Assembly (NCBI GenBank): GCA_005773635.1
Contig: SXHN01000118.1
Span: 62,001 to 126,000, forward strand
Source of the DNA: Actinomycetota bacterium
GTDB lineage: Bacteria > Actinomycetota > Acidimicrobiia > IMCC26256 > PALSA-610
Length of the DNA stretch: 64,000 nucleotides
Direction: 5' to 3'
Under the pieces are notes generated by a model. That model saw nothing but the letters and a program-made list of their open reading frames with translations, searched no databases and was not told the DNA's origin. The stretch's first letter is position 1. Each line of letters begins with the position of its first letter. Shown one piece after another: positions 17,203 to 26,070 of the stretch. A program made the translations under genes and the position numbers.

Positions 17203-18398
17203 TGCACGGCCTCGCTTGTCGTGGGCTCGGCAAACAAGTGCGTTGCAATCCACGCCAAGCCACTGGCATCGGCGATGTCTGCAGAGCGATTCGGCACAGT
17301 CACCACAGTAGTTGGAGAGTCAACAATTTGTTTTTTCAATGCGGCCTCGTGCTGGGCGACGGCACCAAAACGCTCGAACGACGTCGTGACGGTACTCAAC
17401 ACGCGTTCGACCGACGCGACATCTTGTCCCCATTCGCCAGCATGGACGTGAGCAACTTTCGAGGCATCCCGCTGAAGCCGTGATGCGACGGCGCGCGCCT
17501 GCGGGTCAAGAAAGTACCCAGGAAGGGTTCGGTTGAGAACCAAGGCGCCCAATGAAAACGACCGTTTTCTCAATTCCGAACAGAAGGCTTCGGCCTCTCG
17601 CAAAGGAGCGCTCTCCAATGTCGAGATCACCACAAATGAAGTGCGTCGGTCACACAACAACAACTCGACTGCCCGAGCTCGCTGCACGAAGCCGTCGTAC
17701 ATCGATTGAAAGTTGAGGAAAAACTCCGCGATCTCTTCGAGAAACTTGCTCCCCAACAGTCGATCTGCAACCTGATAAAAGGGTTTGCTCGCAGCATTTA
17801 CCATCCGAGCGCCGCGCCCGCCGCCGACGCGGTACGGGAGCGTGAGCCACCGCAACAATCTCCCACCGAAGAACTCAGCCATTCGCTGTGGCGCATCCAA
17901 GAAGTCAACGGCATTTCTTGTCGGCGGCGTATCGACGACGATGAGGTCATACCGTCCGGAAGCGTGCAGTTCGAAGAGCCGTTCCATCGCAATGTAGTCG
18001 TGGCTCTGCACAAAACGAGCGGTCAAGTTGTGATAGAGGCGATTCGTCAGTATGCGCATGGCCGTTGCTTCATCAGGAGCGTGACGCATCACCAGCTCGT
18101 CCCAGCTTTGCTTGGTATCAAGCATCGCAGCAAACAGGCGTCCTCCGAGTTCCACACCTGCGGCTGCGAGCACGTCCGGAGCAACTTCGACTTCTCGGTT
18201 GCCAAGACTCTCGAGCCCGAGCGCAGTTGCAAGGCGTTTCGCAGGGTCGACTGTCAGCACCAATGCCGTCACATCGCGTCGGCGAGCAGCACCAAGCGCG
18301 ATGGAAGCAGCTATTGAGGTCTTTCCAACGCCACCCGATCCGCAGCACACCACAATCTCTTTTGCCGCGAGCAACTCGTCAAGATGCGCCGCGCTCAC
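17199..18398 (-). CDS. bagB: ArsA/Get3-like ATPase, second subunit (Rv3680-like)
   Basis: A 399-residue deviant-Walker P-loop ATPase of the ArsA/Get3 superfamily. The P-loop GSGGVGKTS is near residue 20, TVDPAKRLATAL is the switch I region, and VDTPPTRNAVDFLDAP is switch II. With the preceding gene it corresponds to the mycobacterial pair Rv3679-Rv3680 (BagA/BagB), a heteromeric ATPase complex. Its start overlaps the stop of the first subunit by four bases (ATGA), and its own stop overlaps the PdtaS gene start. The cargo is unknown; tail-anchored protein targeting or stress roles are inference from Get3. Confidence 0.88.
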   Translation of the reverse strand: MSAAHLDELLAAKEIVVCCGSGGVGKTSIAASIALGAARRRDVTALVLTVDPAKRLATALGLESLGNREVEVAPDVLAAAGVELGGRLFAAMLDTKQSWDELVMRHAPDEATAMRILTNRLYHNLTARFVQSHDYIAMERLFELHASGRYDLIVVDTPPTRNAVDFLDAPQRMAEFFGGRLLRWLTLPYRVGGGRGARMVNAASKPFYQVADRLLGSKFLEEIAEFFLNFQSMYDGFVQRARAVELLLCDRRTSFVVISTLESAPLREAEAFCSELRKRSFSLGALVLNRTLPGYFLDPQARAVASRLQRDASKVAHVHAGEWGQDVASVERVLSTVTTSFERFGAVAQHEAALKKQIVDSPTTVVTVPNRSADIADASGLAWIATHLFAEPTTSEAVQ

Positions 18399-19363
18399 AA
18401 CAACTCCTCACTCAGGGCTTGTGCAAGCGTCGTCGTCATGCGAAGCCCATGCAACGACCCGAACTGGTAGGGCAAATACAGCATCCCGACCGAGGGGGGA
18501 ACCTCGCCCCTGAGCCGCTCAAGGTGCACCGACCTCGACCGCCTGAGCTCTACCGCAAGCCGCGCTCCTTCGAACACACTGGCTGCAAGAGGTCCATAGT
18601 CCGCCATTAGGAATTCCGACACCGTGTCGGTTTGCAGCGCGTTGAATACGCGCTCATCGTCAAGTGTGAACAGCTCGGGTAGCACCCGGTTCACTACGAT
18701 CGAACCAATCGGAACCTTGGTTTCAACCTTGAGTCGGGCAACTAATTCAATGGTTTCGGCGACCGGCATCTCCTCAGGAGTTGTCACGATGTTCACTGAA
18801 GTGACGTTCGGATCCTCCAGAAGTTCGATCATCCAATCGGTTTGGTGCCGCAAGGGCCCAACGTCCGCGAGATCCCGAATCGTGCGCGCCGCGTTGAGAT
18901 GCGCAATCACGTGTCCGCTTGCCACCGCATCAACGATCACCATGTCGTACGCCGAACGGCGAGCGATCGATTCACGGACCTCCCAGGCAATTTTTCCAAT
19001 AGTCAGTATTTCGCGTACTCCGGGCGCGGCGGTGGCGACAAAGTCGAACATGTGCGCAATCGGACCAACGCGCCCGATGACTGGAATCCGGAGATTCAGT
19101 TTGAGATATTCGCGCAGCGACTGCTCGGTATCCATTGCCATCGCGTCGACGCCCAGATGCATGCGTTCAGCAATAAAGCCAACTGGCTTGTGCTCGAATT
19201 GATCGGCGACGGTTTGTTTCGCATCAACGTCAACGACGAGCACACGCTTGCCGTGTTGTGCTGCGAATAGTGCTGCAGCAGCGGCGACAGTGCTCTTTCC
19301 TGTGCCACCCTTGCCGGTGAAAAACAACAGTCGTTGATCGAGCCACGCCGGGCTAGGGCCCAT
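18395..19363 (-). CDS. bagA: ArsA/Get3-like ATPase, first subunit (Rv3679-like)
   Basis: A 322-residue partner ATPase with the deviant Walker A GKGGTGKST near residue 17, VDVDAKQTVADQF as switch I, and VIVDAVASGHV in the switch II position. There the usual DTPPT-type motif is missing, so this subunit looks divergent. It is the promoter-proximal gene of a three-gene overlapping operon (bagA-bagB-pdtaS). A TAAGGT box six bases before the ATG indicates a leaderless transcript. The mycobacterial orthologues are also adjacent and lie next to a whiB gene, similar to the whiB about 1.5 kb away here. Confidence 0.86.
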   Translation of the reverse strand: MGPSPAWLDQRLLFFTGKGGTGKSTVAAAAALFAAQHGKRVLVVDVDAKQTVADQFEHKPVGFIAERMHLGVDAMAMDTEQSLREYLKLNLRIPVIGRVGPIAHMFDFVATAAPGVREILTIGKIAWEVRESIARRSAYDMVIVDAVASGHVIAHLNAARTIRDLADVGPLRHQTDWMIELLEDPNVTSVNIVTTPEEMPVAETIELVARLKVETKVPIGSIVVNRVLPELFTLDDERVFNALQTDTVSEFLMADYGPLAASVFEGARLAVELRRSRSVHLERLRGEVPPSVGMLYLPYQFGSLHGLRMTTTLAQALSEELL

Positions 19364-19369
19364 GCGCCG

Positions 19370-19375
19370 ACCTTA
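19370..19375 (-). promoter_or_regulatory. Candidate -10 box of bagA (leaderless)
   Basis: The minus-strand TAAGGT ends six bases before the ATG at 19363. The same hexamer and spacing recur before the GT2 gene at 49027. Confidence 0.5.
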
Positions 19376-19389
19376 GTTGTACCCAAGCT

Positions 19390-22300
19390 TTATCGCCCAA
19401 ACACTCCCGAGTTTCGAGAATTGCCACCCGTGCGTTTCCACCCAGAACCGCGCGCGCCACCTTTGGAGTGCCAGACAATCAACACACCGTCACGGCGCAC
19501 AACCGCGACCTCACTCTGGCCGTCACCATCCCAGTCGCCGATACCGGGCGTCCCGACCAACCAGCCCCCAGTCAGTTTCGGCCACCCGCGTGGCGCTCCC
19601 CCATCAGCATTGAACGCGCTCAACGTGTAGAGCCCGTTTCCGGCAATCGTTTCACTGCGACTGTCGCCATCCAAGTCGAATATCGCTGGCGTCACGAAGA
19701 ACGCCATATCTGGGGTCGTTCTCGGTAACCCCGTGAAAGTGTTGCCGGAATTGCCGTTCCACGCCGAGAGGTGATCGTCTGCAGGCAGTTGCAAATCGCT
19801 CGCTTGGATATCGATAACTCGGGTCAAACCTGCCGTCGGGGCTGCGGGGTCGGCGTAGGCATCGGTATTCAAGCGCCCAAGCGCGGGCCCGCCAAACAAC
19901 GACACTGAAGCGATGAGATCACGCGTGTTGGTCCGAGCGCCAAATCGTGTCAGCCCGCTGCCATCGAGACCGCCAGCCCAAGCCAACGGGAGATCCAGAC
20001 CGTTCACTTGCCCGTACACACTGCGACCTTGACCGTTCAAAACATACATGGGCCCAGCCGCGCTCGATGCGACTACCTCCCTTCCAGCATTGGCCGCGAA
20101 CACATTTCCAATCGCGACCTGGGCTGAGACTCCATCGCCGATGGTAGGCAACACCGCGAGCGAGAGCATGCCCAACTTTGCAGGCCAGCCCGGCAGATAC
20201 GCTTGCTCATGAGGATGCGAAGGATTGGTGTCTGCGTGCGTTGCGCGCGTTCCTAGCGACGAAATCGCATAGAGCCGACTGTTTCCTGGCGTTCCGACCG
20301 CCCCAAGCAATGCCAGCACATCGAACCCGTCGCCGACGTTGATGGGCTCGGCGTATTCCTCCTGTGCTCCAATCACGATCTCGGGGCGTCCATCACCCGT
20401 GATGTCCGCGATCGATGGCGTCGCGATCAATTCTCCGCCTTCGCGCACTCCCGAACCGCCAACAAAATCAACGGCATGACTCACTGGATCGATCGAGCTC
20501 ACCTTCGACGGATCCACCACCAGAATTGGAAACCCATCGACTGACGTCGCATCGTGGTGCCACGCGTATACGTGACGGTCCGCGGCCGCCGAAACGATTT
20601 CTAACGTTCCATCACTGTCAAGATCCGCGACAGCCGGCGAGCCAAAGAACATTGGTTTCGTCCGATTGAACTCATCGTGTTCACCGGGAAGATCACGCGA
20701 GTATGCCTCCGTCACCGACTGTGGGAACCCTGCTCGAATTTGACCTTTGGCATTCCACACGTAGACCTTGCCGTCGAGCGAATTCGCAATGATCTCAACG
20801 TTGCCGTCACGATCAATGTCTGTGATCGCAGGCCCGCCCACTGGAATCGCGGCACCCGGAGCTTCAATACCTGCTCGCCGTCCCGCAGGTGAATGCATGG
20901 GCCAAAACGCAGCCGTATTGGTGCGCACCGGAAAACCTTGTAGTTGGGTTCCGTCACTCCGCCATGCGTGGATGCGCCCGTCGTCGGTGCCCAACACAAG
21001 TTCTTTGCCGCCCGTGCCATCAAGCTGGGCGAAGACGGGGCTCGAGGTGCCAACACCTTTGACCCGCTTCGGAAAGCCCTCCACAAGATCGGGGTCGTCA
21101 TGCACAAAGATCTGACGCTGATCAACCGCCTCAGCACCATCTGCCACACCACCAACGGCCATCACTACTACCCGCACGCGTACAGCAAACTTCTCCTCAT
21201 CGGGTCGATCGCCTGACGTAGTCGGGGCCCCCTTCCCGCCGCCTGGCAAAGCCGCAGCGATCGCGCCAAGATCAATCGTCGCGAGCGTGCCGCGTTTCGG
21301 ACCAGTCACACCCTGTTCGTGCGCCACAATGTGCCAGTCATCGGTGCCCGGATATTCCGGTGCTTGCAGGCCAACCGCCCATTCGACGCGATAGTCATAG
21401 CTTGCAGCGCGAGGCGCGCTCACAGCAGCTTCCACGCGCATCGCTCCGCGTATCCCCTTGACATCAAACCAATTCGGAGTGAGTAAATCTGCCGACGGGG
21501 GAATCGCTTTGGCGCGGACCATTCGCAATGCTTCGTAGGCGTTGAGGCGCCCGTATCCGAATGTCGCGTCCCAGCCTTTGGTCGTTGGATACCGAACGGT
21601 GTCGAGCAGTCCGCCAGTACTCGCTCCAAAGTTGTTAGCCGGATCAACAGAATTCGGAGTCGCAAAATCGATGTCGTCGGCTGCGAGCCGCACGATCTGC
21701 ATGACTTCGTTCGCAGTCAATTCAATTCCGAGATCCCGCGCTTCGCTCTCGATGAGCCCAACAATTCCAGCCGAAATTCCTGTTGCCTCCGACGAACACG
21801 ACCCCGACTCAACACTCACAAACGTGCGACCGCCGTAATTCGTACACCCATTCAGTGCCAAATAGCCGTCGACTGATCCACCCAACAGATTCTCGAGCTT
21901 GGTCACCGAATTCACCGCCATCGTGTGACGCAATGCCGCAGGAAGGTTCGGGTGTTTGCTCGCTTCATCAGCCATCGATGCAACGACGACAACGTTGCGA
22001 TCGTAGGCAAGGTCGATAGCCTTTTGAGCAGAACTCGGATTATTGATGACGCCGAGCGCCTCTTGAATTACTGCTGCGTTGGAGTCCAACGCGAACAACA
22101 CGCCAGCCGCAAAGCGTTGTCCGTCAGCAATAAAGCTGTCGCTCACGCGCACCGGAAGAAACATGCAGTTGGGGCAGCTACCGACGTCTCCAGAGCCATT
22201 CTCGGCCGCGGTGGAATCTTCCGCTTCGCCGGTGCCGTGCCCATATGCCACTGTGTCGAGCGGATTGTTGTCACCGTAGAGAAAATCCCACCCACTGATA

Positions 22301-22881
22301 TCGTCGACGTATCCATTGTGGTCGTTGTCGATGCCATCGTTGAATGCAGGATCAAGAATGAGATCTTCGGGATCGGCCAAGCCATTGCCGTTGCGGTCGG
22401 CAATCGCATCAAAGTCCTCGATGTTGACCCGACCGTCAGCATTGCAATCCGAAGCCAGCGATACACATGGCGGCGCAGCTTCACCGACATTGATGTAAGC
22501 CTTCGTTGCTAATTCCCGCATCGCATTTGCATCGCGCCACTTAATGCCTGAATCGAGCACCGCGATCGTCACATCCGATCGACCCTTTTGCAGCCCCCAG
22601 GCCAAATCAACGGCCATGCCCATTTGACCGCAATGGTTCTGCGGCGAATTCATCAGCGCCGGGTTCGGGTCACGCAACGACGTGCGTTTGTAATTCGAAC
22701 GATCGAACTCTGCAGGGATCACGCCAGCCGCTGGTTCGTCGGTTGGTCCGTACCGCCAATTCGCGCAGTCAAGCGCCGCGCCGGCGGAGGTAGGCGTCGC
22801 CGCGGGCGACTCGTCTGGCACCGAAATGGTTCCCATCGCCGCGATCGCGACGACACTGAGTGAACTGAATAGCCTCTTCAT
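19390..22881 (-). CDS. Secreted subtilisin-like serine peptidase with FG-GAP repeats
   Basis: A 1163-residue protein with a signal peptide (residues 1 to about 28), an S8 peptidase domain (about 90-455) and a long C-terminal region of FG-GAP/VCBS-type repeats (about 590-1163, for example DIDRDGNVE and DWDGDGQSE). Catalytic residues are D110 (VLDSGI), H215 (YGHGT) and S370 in GISAG, where most subtilases have GTSMA. The oxyanion-hole position normally GNE reads ADE (D305). An EF-hand-like insert with DCNADGRVN and DNDHNGYVD lies between D110 and H215. It is probably exported and may act at the cell surface. Upstream lies mrp. Confidence 0.88.
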   Translation of the reverse strand: MKRLFSSLSVVAIAAMGTISVPDESPAATPTSAGAALDCANWRYGPTDEPAAGVIPAEFDRSNYKRTSLRDPNPALMNSPQNHCGQMGMAVDLAWGLQKGRSDVTIAVLDSGIKWRDANAMRELATKAYINVGEAAPPCVSLASDCNADGRVNIEDFDAIADRNGNGLADPEDLILDPAFNDGIDNDHNGYVDDISGWDFLYGDNNPLDTVAYGHGTGEAEDSTAAENGSGDVGSCPNCMFLPVRVSDSFIADGQRFAAGVLFALDSNAAVIQEALGVINNPSSAQKAIDLAYDRNVVVVASMADEASKHPNLPAALRHTMAVNSVTKLENLLGGSVDGYLALNGCTNYGGRTFVSVESGSCSSEATGISAGIVGLIESEARDLGIELTANEVMQIVRLAADDIDFATPNSVDPANNFGASTGGLLDTVRYPTTKGWDATFGYGRLNAYEALRMVRAKAIPPSADLLTPNWFDVKGIRGAMRVEAAVSAPRAASYDYRVEWAVGLQAPEYPGTDDWHIVAHEQGVTGPKRGTLATIDLGAIAAALPGGGKGAPTTSGDRPDEEKFAVRVRVVVMAVGGVADGAEAVDQRQIFVHDDPDLVEGFPKRVKGVGTSSPVFAQLDGTGGKELVLGTDDGRIHAWRSDGTQLQGFPVRTNTAAFWPMHSPAGRRAGIEAPGAAIPVGGPAITDIDRDGNVEIIANSLDGKVYVWNAKGQIRAGFPQSVTEAYSRDLPGEHDEFNRTKPMFFGSPAVADLDSDGTLEIVSAAADRHVYAWHHDATSVDGFPILVVDPSKVSSIDPVSHAVDFVGGSGVREGGELIATPSIADITGDGRPEIVIGAQEEYAEPINVGDGFDVLALLGAVGTPGNSRLYAISSLGTRATHADTNPSHPHEQAYLPGWPAKLGMLSLAVLPTIGDGVSAQVAIGNVFAANAGREVVASSAAGPMYVLNGQGRSVYGQVNGLDLPLAWAGGLDGSGLTRFGARTNTRDLIASVSLFGGPALGRLNTDAYADPAAPTAGLTRVIDIQASDLQLPADDHLSAWNGNSGNTFTGLPRTTPDMAFFVTPAIFDLDGDSRSETIAGNGLYTLSAFNADGGAPRGWPKLTGGWLVGTPGIGDWDGDGQSEVAVVRRDGVLIVWHSKGGARGSGWKRTGGNSRNSGVFGR

Positions 22882-22972
22882 TCACCAATCGTGGCAGAAA
22901 TATGCGTCCGCTGTCACTCCCACACGAGATACTCGGATTGAAGGGTCTCGGTGCGGTGCTTCCACTCGGGCG

Positions 22973-24076
22973 CTAGATAATCTTCAGTTCGGGCCGGTAA
23001 ATGCGCGTGGGCGCAAGGTCAACGACGATCGTCTTGGCGATTTGCTGAATGACTTGACTCGCTTCGGAGTCGGGATTGGCAACCATGATGGGCGCGCCAT
23101 CGTCGGAGCCTGCGCGTAATTCTGGGATCAGTGGCACTCGTCCCAACAACGGAACATCGAGCGTGTCAGCCAGCGCTTGGCCACCACCTGCACCGAAAAT
23201 TTCGTAGCGCTCTCCGTGATCGCATGTGAACCAACTCATGTTCTCGATCACCCCCGACACTGTCAAGTTCACCTTTTGCGCCATGTACGCGGCCCGTTGC
23301 GCGACCTTTTGTGCCGCGGCTTGGGGGGTTGTGACCACAATGACTTCGGCGCGCGGCAAGAACTGCGCCATCGAAATGGATATGTCTCCAGTGCCCGGTG
23401 GCATATCGATAACTAAAAAGTCAGGGTCGTCCCAGAATACGTCGGTCAGAAATTGATTCAACGCTTTGTGCAGCATCGGACCTCGCCACACAACAGGTTG
23501 GTCCTCACGAGCGAAAAACCCCATTGAAATCAGCTTGACGCCATGAGCTTCCGGTGGCACCAACACGTCGTCGATCACTGTTGGTGGACGATCGATGCCG
23601 AGCATGCGCGGCATCGAGAAGCCCCAGACGTCGGCGTCGATGGCTGCAACGGAGTGACCCATCTGCGCCAAAGCAATCGACAAATTCGCGGTGATGCTGC
23701 TCTTGCCGACACCACCCTTACCGCTAGAAATTGCAAGAATGCGCGTGCGGTTACTTGTAAAGGGATTCGGTCGCTCGGTGCCCACGGTTTGGCCGCCGCG
23801 CATCAGTTCCGACACTTTGGCGCGTTGATCATCGCTCATCACCGTGAAATCGAGTTGAACCTCGGACACGCCGGGTAACGCTCGAACCGCGGAGGTCACA
23901 CGATTCGTGATCTCTGCTTTGAGCGGGCACCCTTGCACCGTTAGCGCAATCGTGACAGCCACATTCGGGCCGGCAATCACGATGCGATCGACCATACCGA
24001 GGTCCACGATCGAACGGTGCAATTCGGGGTCCTCCACAGGCCGCAATGCTTCGAGGATCTCGGTTTCGGTGGCCAT
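22973..24076 (-). CDS. mrp: Mrp/ApbC-type Fe-S cluster carrier ATPase
   Basis: A 367-residue protein with an N-terminal MIP18 (DUF59) domain (about 1-90) and a P-loop ATPase domain with SSGKGGVGKSS near residue 120 and DMPPGTGD. Mrp proteins carry and deliver Fe-S clusters. The usual CxxC region reads WFTCDHGERYEIFG, so only one of the two cysteines seen in ApbC is present. The ATG at 24076 is chosen because GGAG lies exactly six bases upstream; an ATG at 24088 has it one base away. It is divergent from a SufR-like regulator and a cysteine desulfurase, consistent with an Fe-S theme. Confidence 0.93.
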   Translation of the reverse strand: MATETEILEALRPVEDPELHRSIVDLGMVDRIVIAGPNVAVTIALTVQGCPLKAEITNRVTSAVRALPGVSEVQLDFTVMSDDQRAKVSELMRGGQTVGTERPNPFTSNRTRILAISSGKGGVGKSSITANLSIALAQMGHSVAAIDADVWGFSMPRMLGIDRPPTVIDDVLVPPEAHGVKLISMGFFAREDQPVVWRGPMLHKALNQFLTDVFWDDPDFLVIDMPPGTGDISISMAQFLPRAEVIVVTTPQAAAQKVAQRAAYMAQKVNLTVSGVIENMSWFTCDHGERYEIFGAGGGQALADTLDVPLLGRVPLIPELRAGSDDGAPIMVANPDSEASQVIQQIAKTIVVDLAPTRIYRPELKII

Positions 24077-24151
24077 TACTAACTCCATGCTCCAGGCGGG
24101 AACCCAGTATCCGGGCTCGATGTGGTGGGTTTCCAGCGCAACTGAATTTCC

Positions 24152-24165
24152 CCTATCTCCATAGG
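24152..24165. promoter_or_regulatory. Inverted repeat between mrp and SufR-like gene, candidate operator
   Basis: CCTAT and ATAGG flank a four-base spacer and abut the TACAAT -10 box of the regulator gene. The position fits autoregulation by an HTH dimer. Confidence 0.4.
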
Positions 24166-24171
24166 TACAAT
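24166..24171 (+). promoter_or_regulatory. Candidate -10 box of SufR-like gene (leaderless)
   Basis: TACAAT, five of six matches to TATAAT, is followed by six bases and the GTG at 24178. CTGAAT at 24142-24147 is a possible -35 with an 18-base spacer. Confidence 0.55.
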
Positions 24172-24177
24172 ACCGAC

Positions 24178-24921
24178 GTGGCCGGGCCAGATAGCACTTC
24201 AGCGAACTTCACCGCATCGGAATTCAGTGCTGCGGTCGCGGCGGTTACGAATGCGTTCGGCGACCCCACGCGGCGCGATATCTACTTGTTTGTGCGAGCG
24301 TCGCCAATGGGGGTACGAGCCGCAGAAGTCGCCGATCAATTCGAATTGCACAGCAACGTTGCTCGGCACCACCTTGAGAAACTCACCGCAGGCGGCTACT
24401 TGACCGTCGATATTCTGCGACACGAATCAGCCGGTCGACCCTCAAAAAACTATCGAGCATCCGATTCTGATACCGATTTGGCGTTCCCGCCGCGTCGCGA
24501 CGATCTCCTTGCAATGCTGCTTGCTCGTGCACTCGGTCGCTTGCCGCGCGAGGAGGCAAGCCAACTCGCCGAGGAAGTGGGTTACGAATACGGGCGCGTG
24601 TTGGCGCAGCGCATCGACCCAGCAGAGAGTCACCGGTCGCTCAAGGCCGCGGTGGGTTCGGTAGCTGACGCACTTACTGCGCACGGCTTCGCGGCCCATA
24701 GCGAGTCGAGCAATAGCGGCTTGACACTTGTGCAAGAACACTGCCCGTTTGGTGCAGCCGCCCAGGAGTATCCCCATGTGCTGTGTGCAGTCGACATGGG
24801 CATGATCCGGGGCATGCTCGAAGGTCTCTATGGCGAAACTCAGCCACACGTCACCATGTCGCGTCCTGACGGTGATTCCCATTGCGTGACGGCCGTTCCG
24901 ATCACTCCAATGGCGCGCTAG
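24178..24921 (+). CDS. SufR-like HTH regulator with three C-terminal cysteines
   Basis: A 247-residue regulator with an N-terminal winged helix (FGDPTRRDIYLFVRAS, HSNVARHHLEKL near residues 25-70) of the ArsR/DeoR-like type. Its C-terminal domain has conserved cysteines at 189, 203 and 236 (HCPFG, LCAVD, HCVTAV). This is the layout of SufR, the Fe-S repressor of suf genes, although the spacing (C-x13-C-x32-C) differs from the cyanobacterial protein. GTG at 24178 follows a TACAAT box directly. It lies 15 bases before a cysteine desulfurase gene and opposite mrp, so it probably senses Fe-S status. Target genes are inference. Confidence 0.82.
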   Translation: MAGPDSTSANFTASEFSAAVAAVTNAFGDPTRRDIYLFVRASPMGVRAAEVADQFELHSNVARHHLEKLTAGGYLTVDILRHESAGRPSKNYRASDSDTDLAFPPRRDDLLAMLLARALGRLPREEASQLAEEVGYEYGRVLAQRIDPAESHRSLKAAVGSVADALTAHGFAAHSESSNSGLTLVQEHCPFGAAAQEYPHVLCAVDMGMIRGMLEGLYGETQPHVTMSRPDGDSHCVTAVPITPMAR

Positions 24922-24936
24922 CGGCGACGTCCGCAC

Positions 24937-26049
24937 ATGACTGCACGGGTATACCTCGATCACGCGTCAGCATCTCCGCTGCTGCCCGTGGCGTTCGAGG
25001 CGATGATGCCGTGGCTGCGAGATCACTACGCGGACCCTGGCCGCTTACACCGAGAGGCACTCGAGGTTCGCGCCGCCATCGAAGACGCGCGCAGTGCAGT
25101 CGCAGACTTCGTTGGCGCACGGCCCCGAGAAGTCGTGTTCACCTCGTCAGGAACCGAAGCAATCAATACCGCGTTGTGGTGGGCAGACCGGCACGTAGTG
25201 ACAACCGCAGTAGAACACGCCGCCGCTCGTGAAGTATTTGAGCGTGGCAACGTCGAAACTACGGTCGTCGGGGTCGACCGCTGCGGAAAGTTCGACGCCA
25301 GTGCCGTCGTCGACGCCGTGCGACCCGACACCCAGCTCGTCAATATCCAGCTCGCGAACCATGAGGTCGGCACACTGCAACCCGTCGGCGAGGTATGCCA
25401 TGCACTTCGCGACCACCCTGCACGCATACACGTCGACGCTTGCGCAGCCTTCGGCAACGTCCCGATCAACTTCTCTGAAGTCGGTGCGGATCTCATGTCG
25501 ATTACCGCGCACAAAGCTGGCGGACCGGCCGGGGCAGCCGCACTTCTTGTGAAACGAGGAGTCCGAATTCCAACGTTGGTAGTTGGTGGAGCCCAAGAAC
25601 GAGCGCGTCGAAGTGGAATCGAAAACACTGCAGCCATTGTCGGCTTCGCCGCTGCCTGCACCGCAATCAACATCGGCGAACGCGCAGCTACGGCGCGAAA
25701 GCTCATTGCCCAAGCCTGGCGCGAGATCAGTGCAGTCGAGCGAGTGCACAGACTCGGGCCGCCAGCAACGCCCGATGAGGCATTACCTCATCTGCTGTGT
25801 CTCTCGGTTGAAGGTGTGGAAGCCGAGCCCATCCTCATTGCCTTAGATCAGCGTGGAATCGCCATACATTCAGGGTCGGCATGTTCGTCAGAAAGTTGGG
25901 AACCTTCGCCCATACTCGCGGCTATGGGTGTCGAAGCACAGCATTCACTGCGAATTTCTGTTGGCTGGTCCAGCACCGAATCTGACATATCACGATGCGC
26001 AATTGCCTTCGCGGAAGCCGTCGAACAGCTGCGCGCTCTCAACAGCTGA
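24937..26049 (+). CDS. Cysteine desulfurase, NifS/IscS-like
   Basis: A 370-residue class V aminotransferase fold enzyme that takes sulfur from cysteine as a persulfide. The internal aldimine lysine is K193 in SITAHKAGGPAG. The persulfide cysteine is C316 in HSGSACSS, the motif of group I (NifS/IscS) desulfurases. The N-terminal YLDHASASP and HVDACAAFG motifs are also typical. It follows the SufR-like regulator by 15 bases and is probably co-transcribed. No scaffold (IscU/SufU) or suf genes follow, so it may serve tRNA thiolation or general cluster assembly. Confidence 0.93.
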   Translation: MTARVYLDHASASPLLPVAFEAMMPWLRDHYADPGRLHREALEVRAAIEDARSAVADFVGARPREVVFTSSGTEAINTALWWADRHVVTTAVEHAAAREVFERGNVETTVVGVDRCGKFDASAVVDAVRPDTQLVNIQLANHEVGTLQPVGEVCHALRDHPARIHVDACAAFGNVPINFSEVGADLMSITAHKAGGPAGAAALLVKRGVRIPTLVVGGAQERARRSGIENTAAIVGFAAACTAINIGERAATARKLIAQAWREISAVERVHRLGPPATPDEALPHLLCLSVEGVEAEPILIALDQRGIAIHSGSACSSESWEPSPILAAMGVEAQHSLRISVGWSSTESDISRCAIAFAEAVEQLRALNS

Positions 26050-26070
26050 CCCCTACCCCTAATTGCGTCA

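Noticed and set aside
22882-22972. Terminator between mrp and the subtilase
   Set aside because: Only a weak CGAGA/TCTCG pair with a long loop is visible, with no T-run.
26050-26070. Tandem CCCCTA in the gap after the cysteine desulfurase gene
   Set aside because: Two copies of a six-base unit in 21 bases is within chance, and no hairpin forms.
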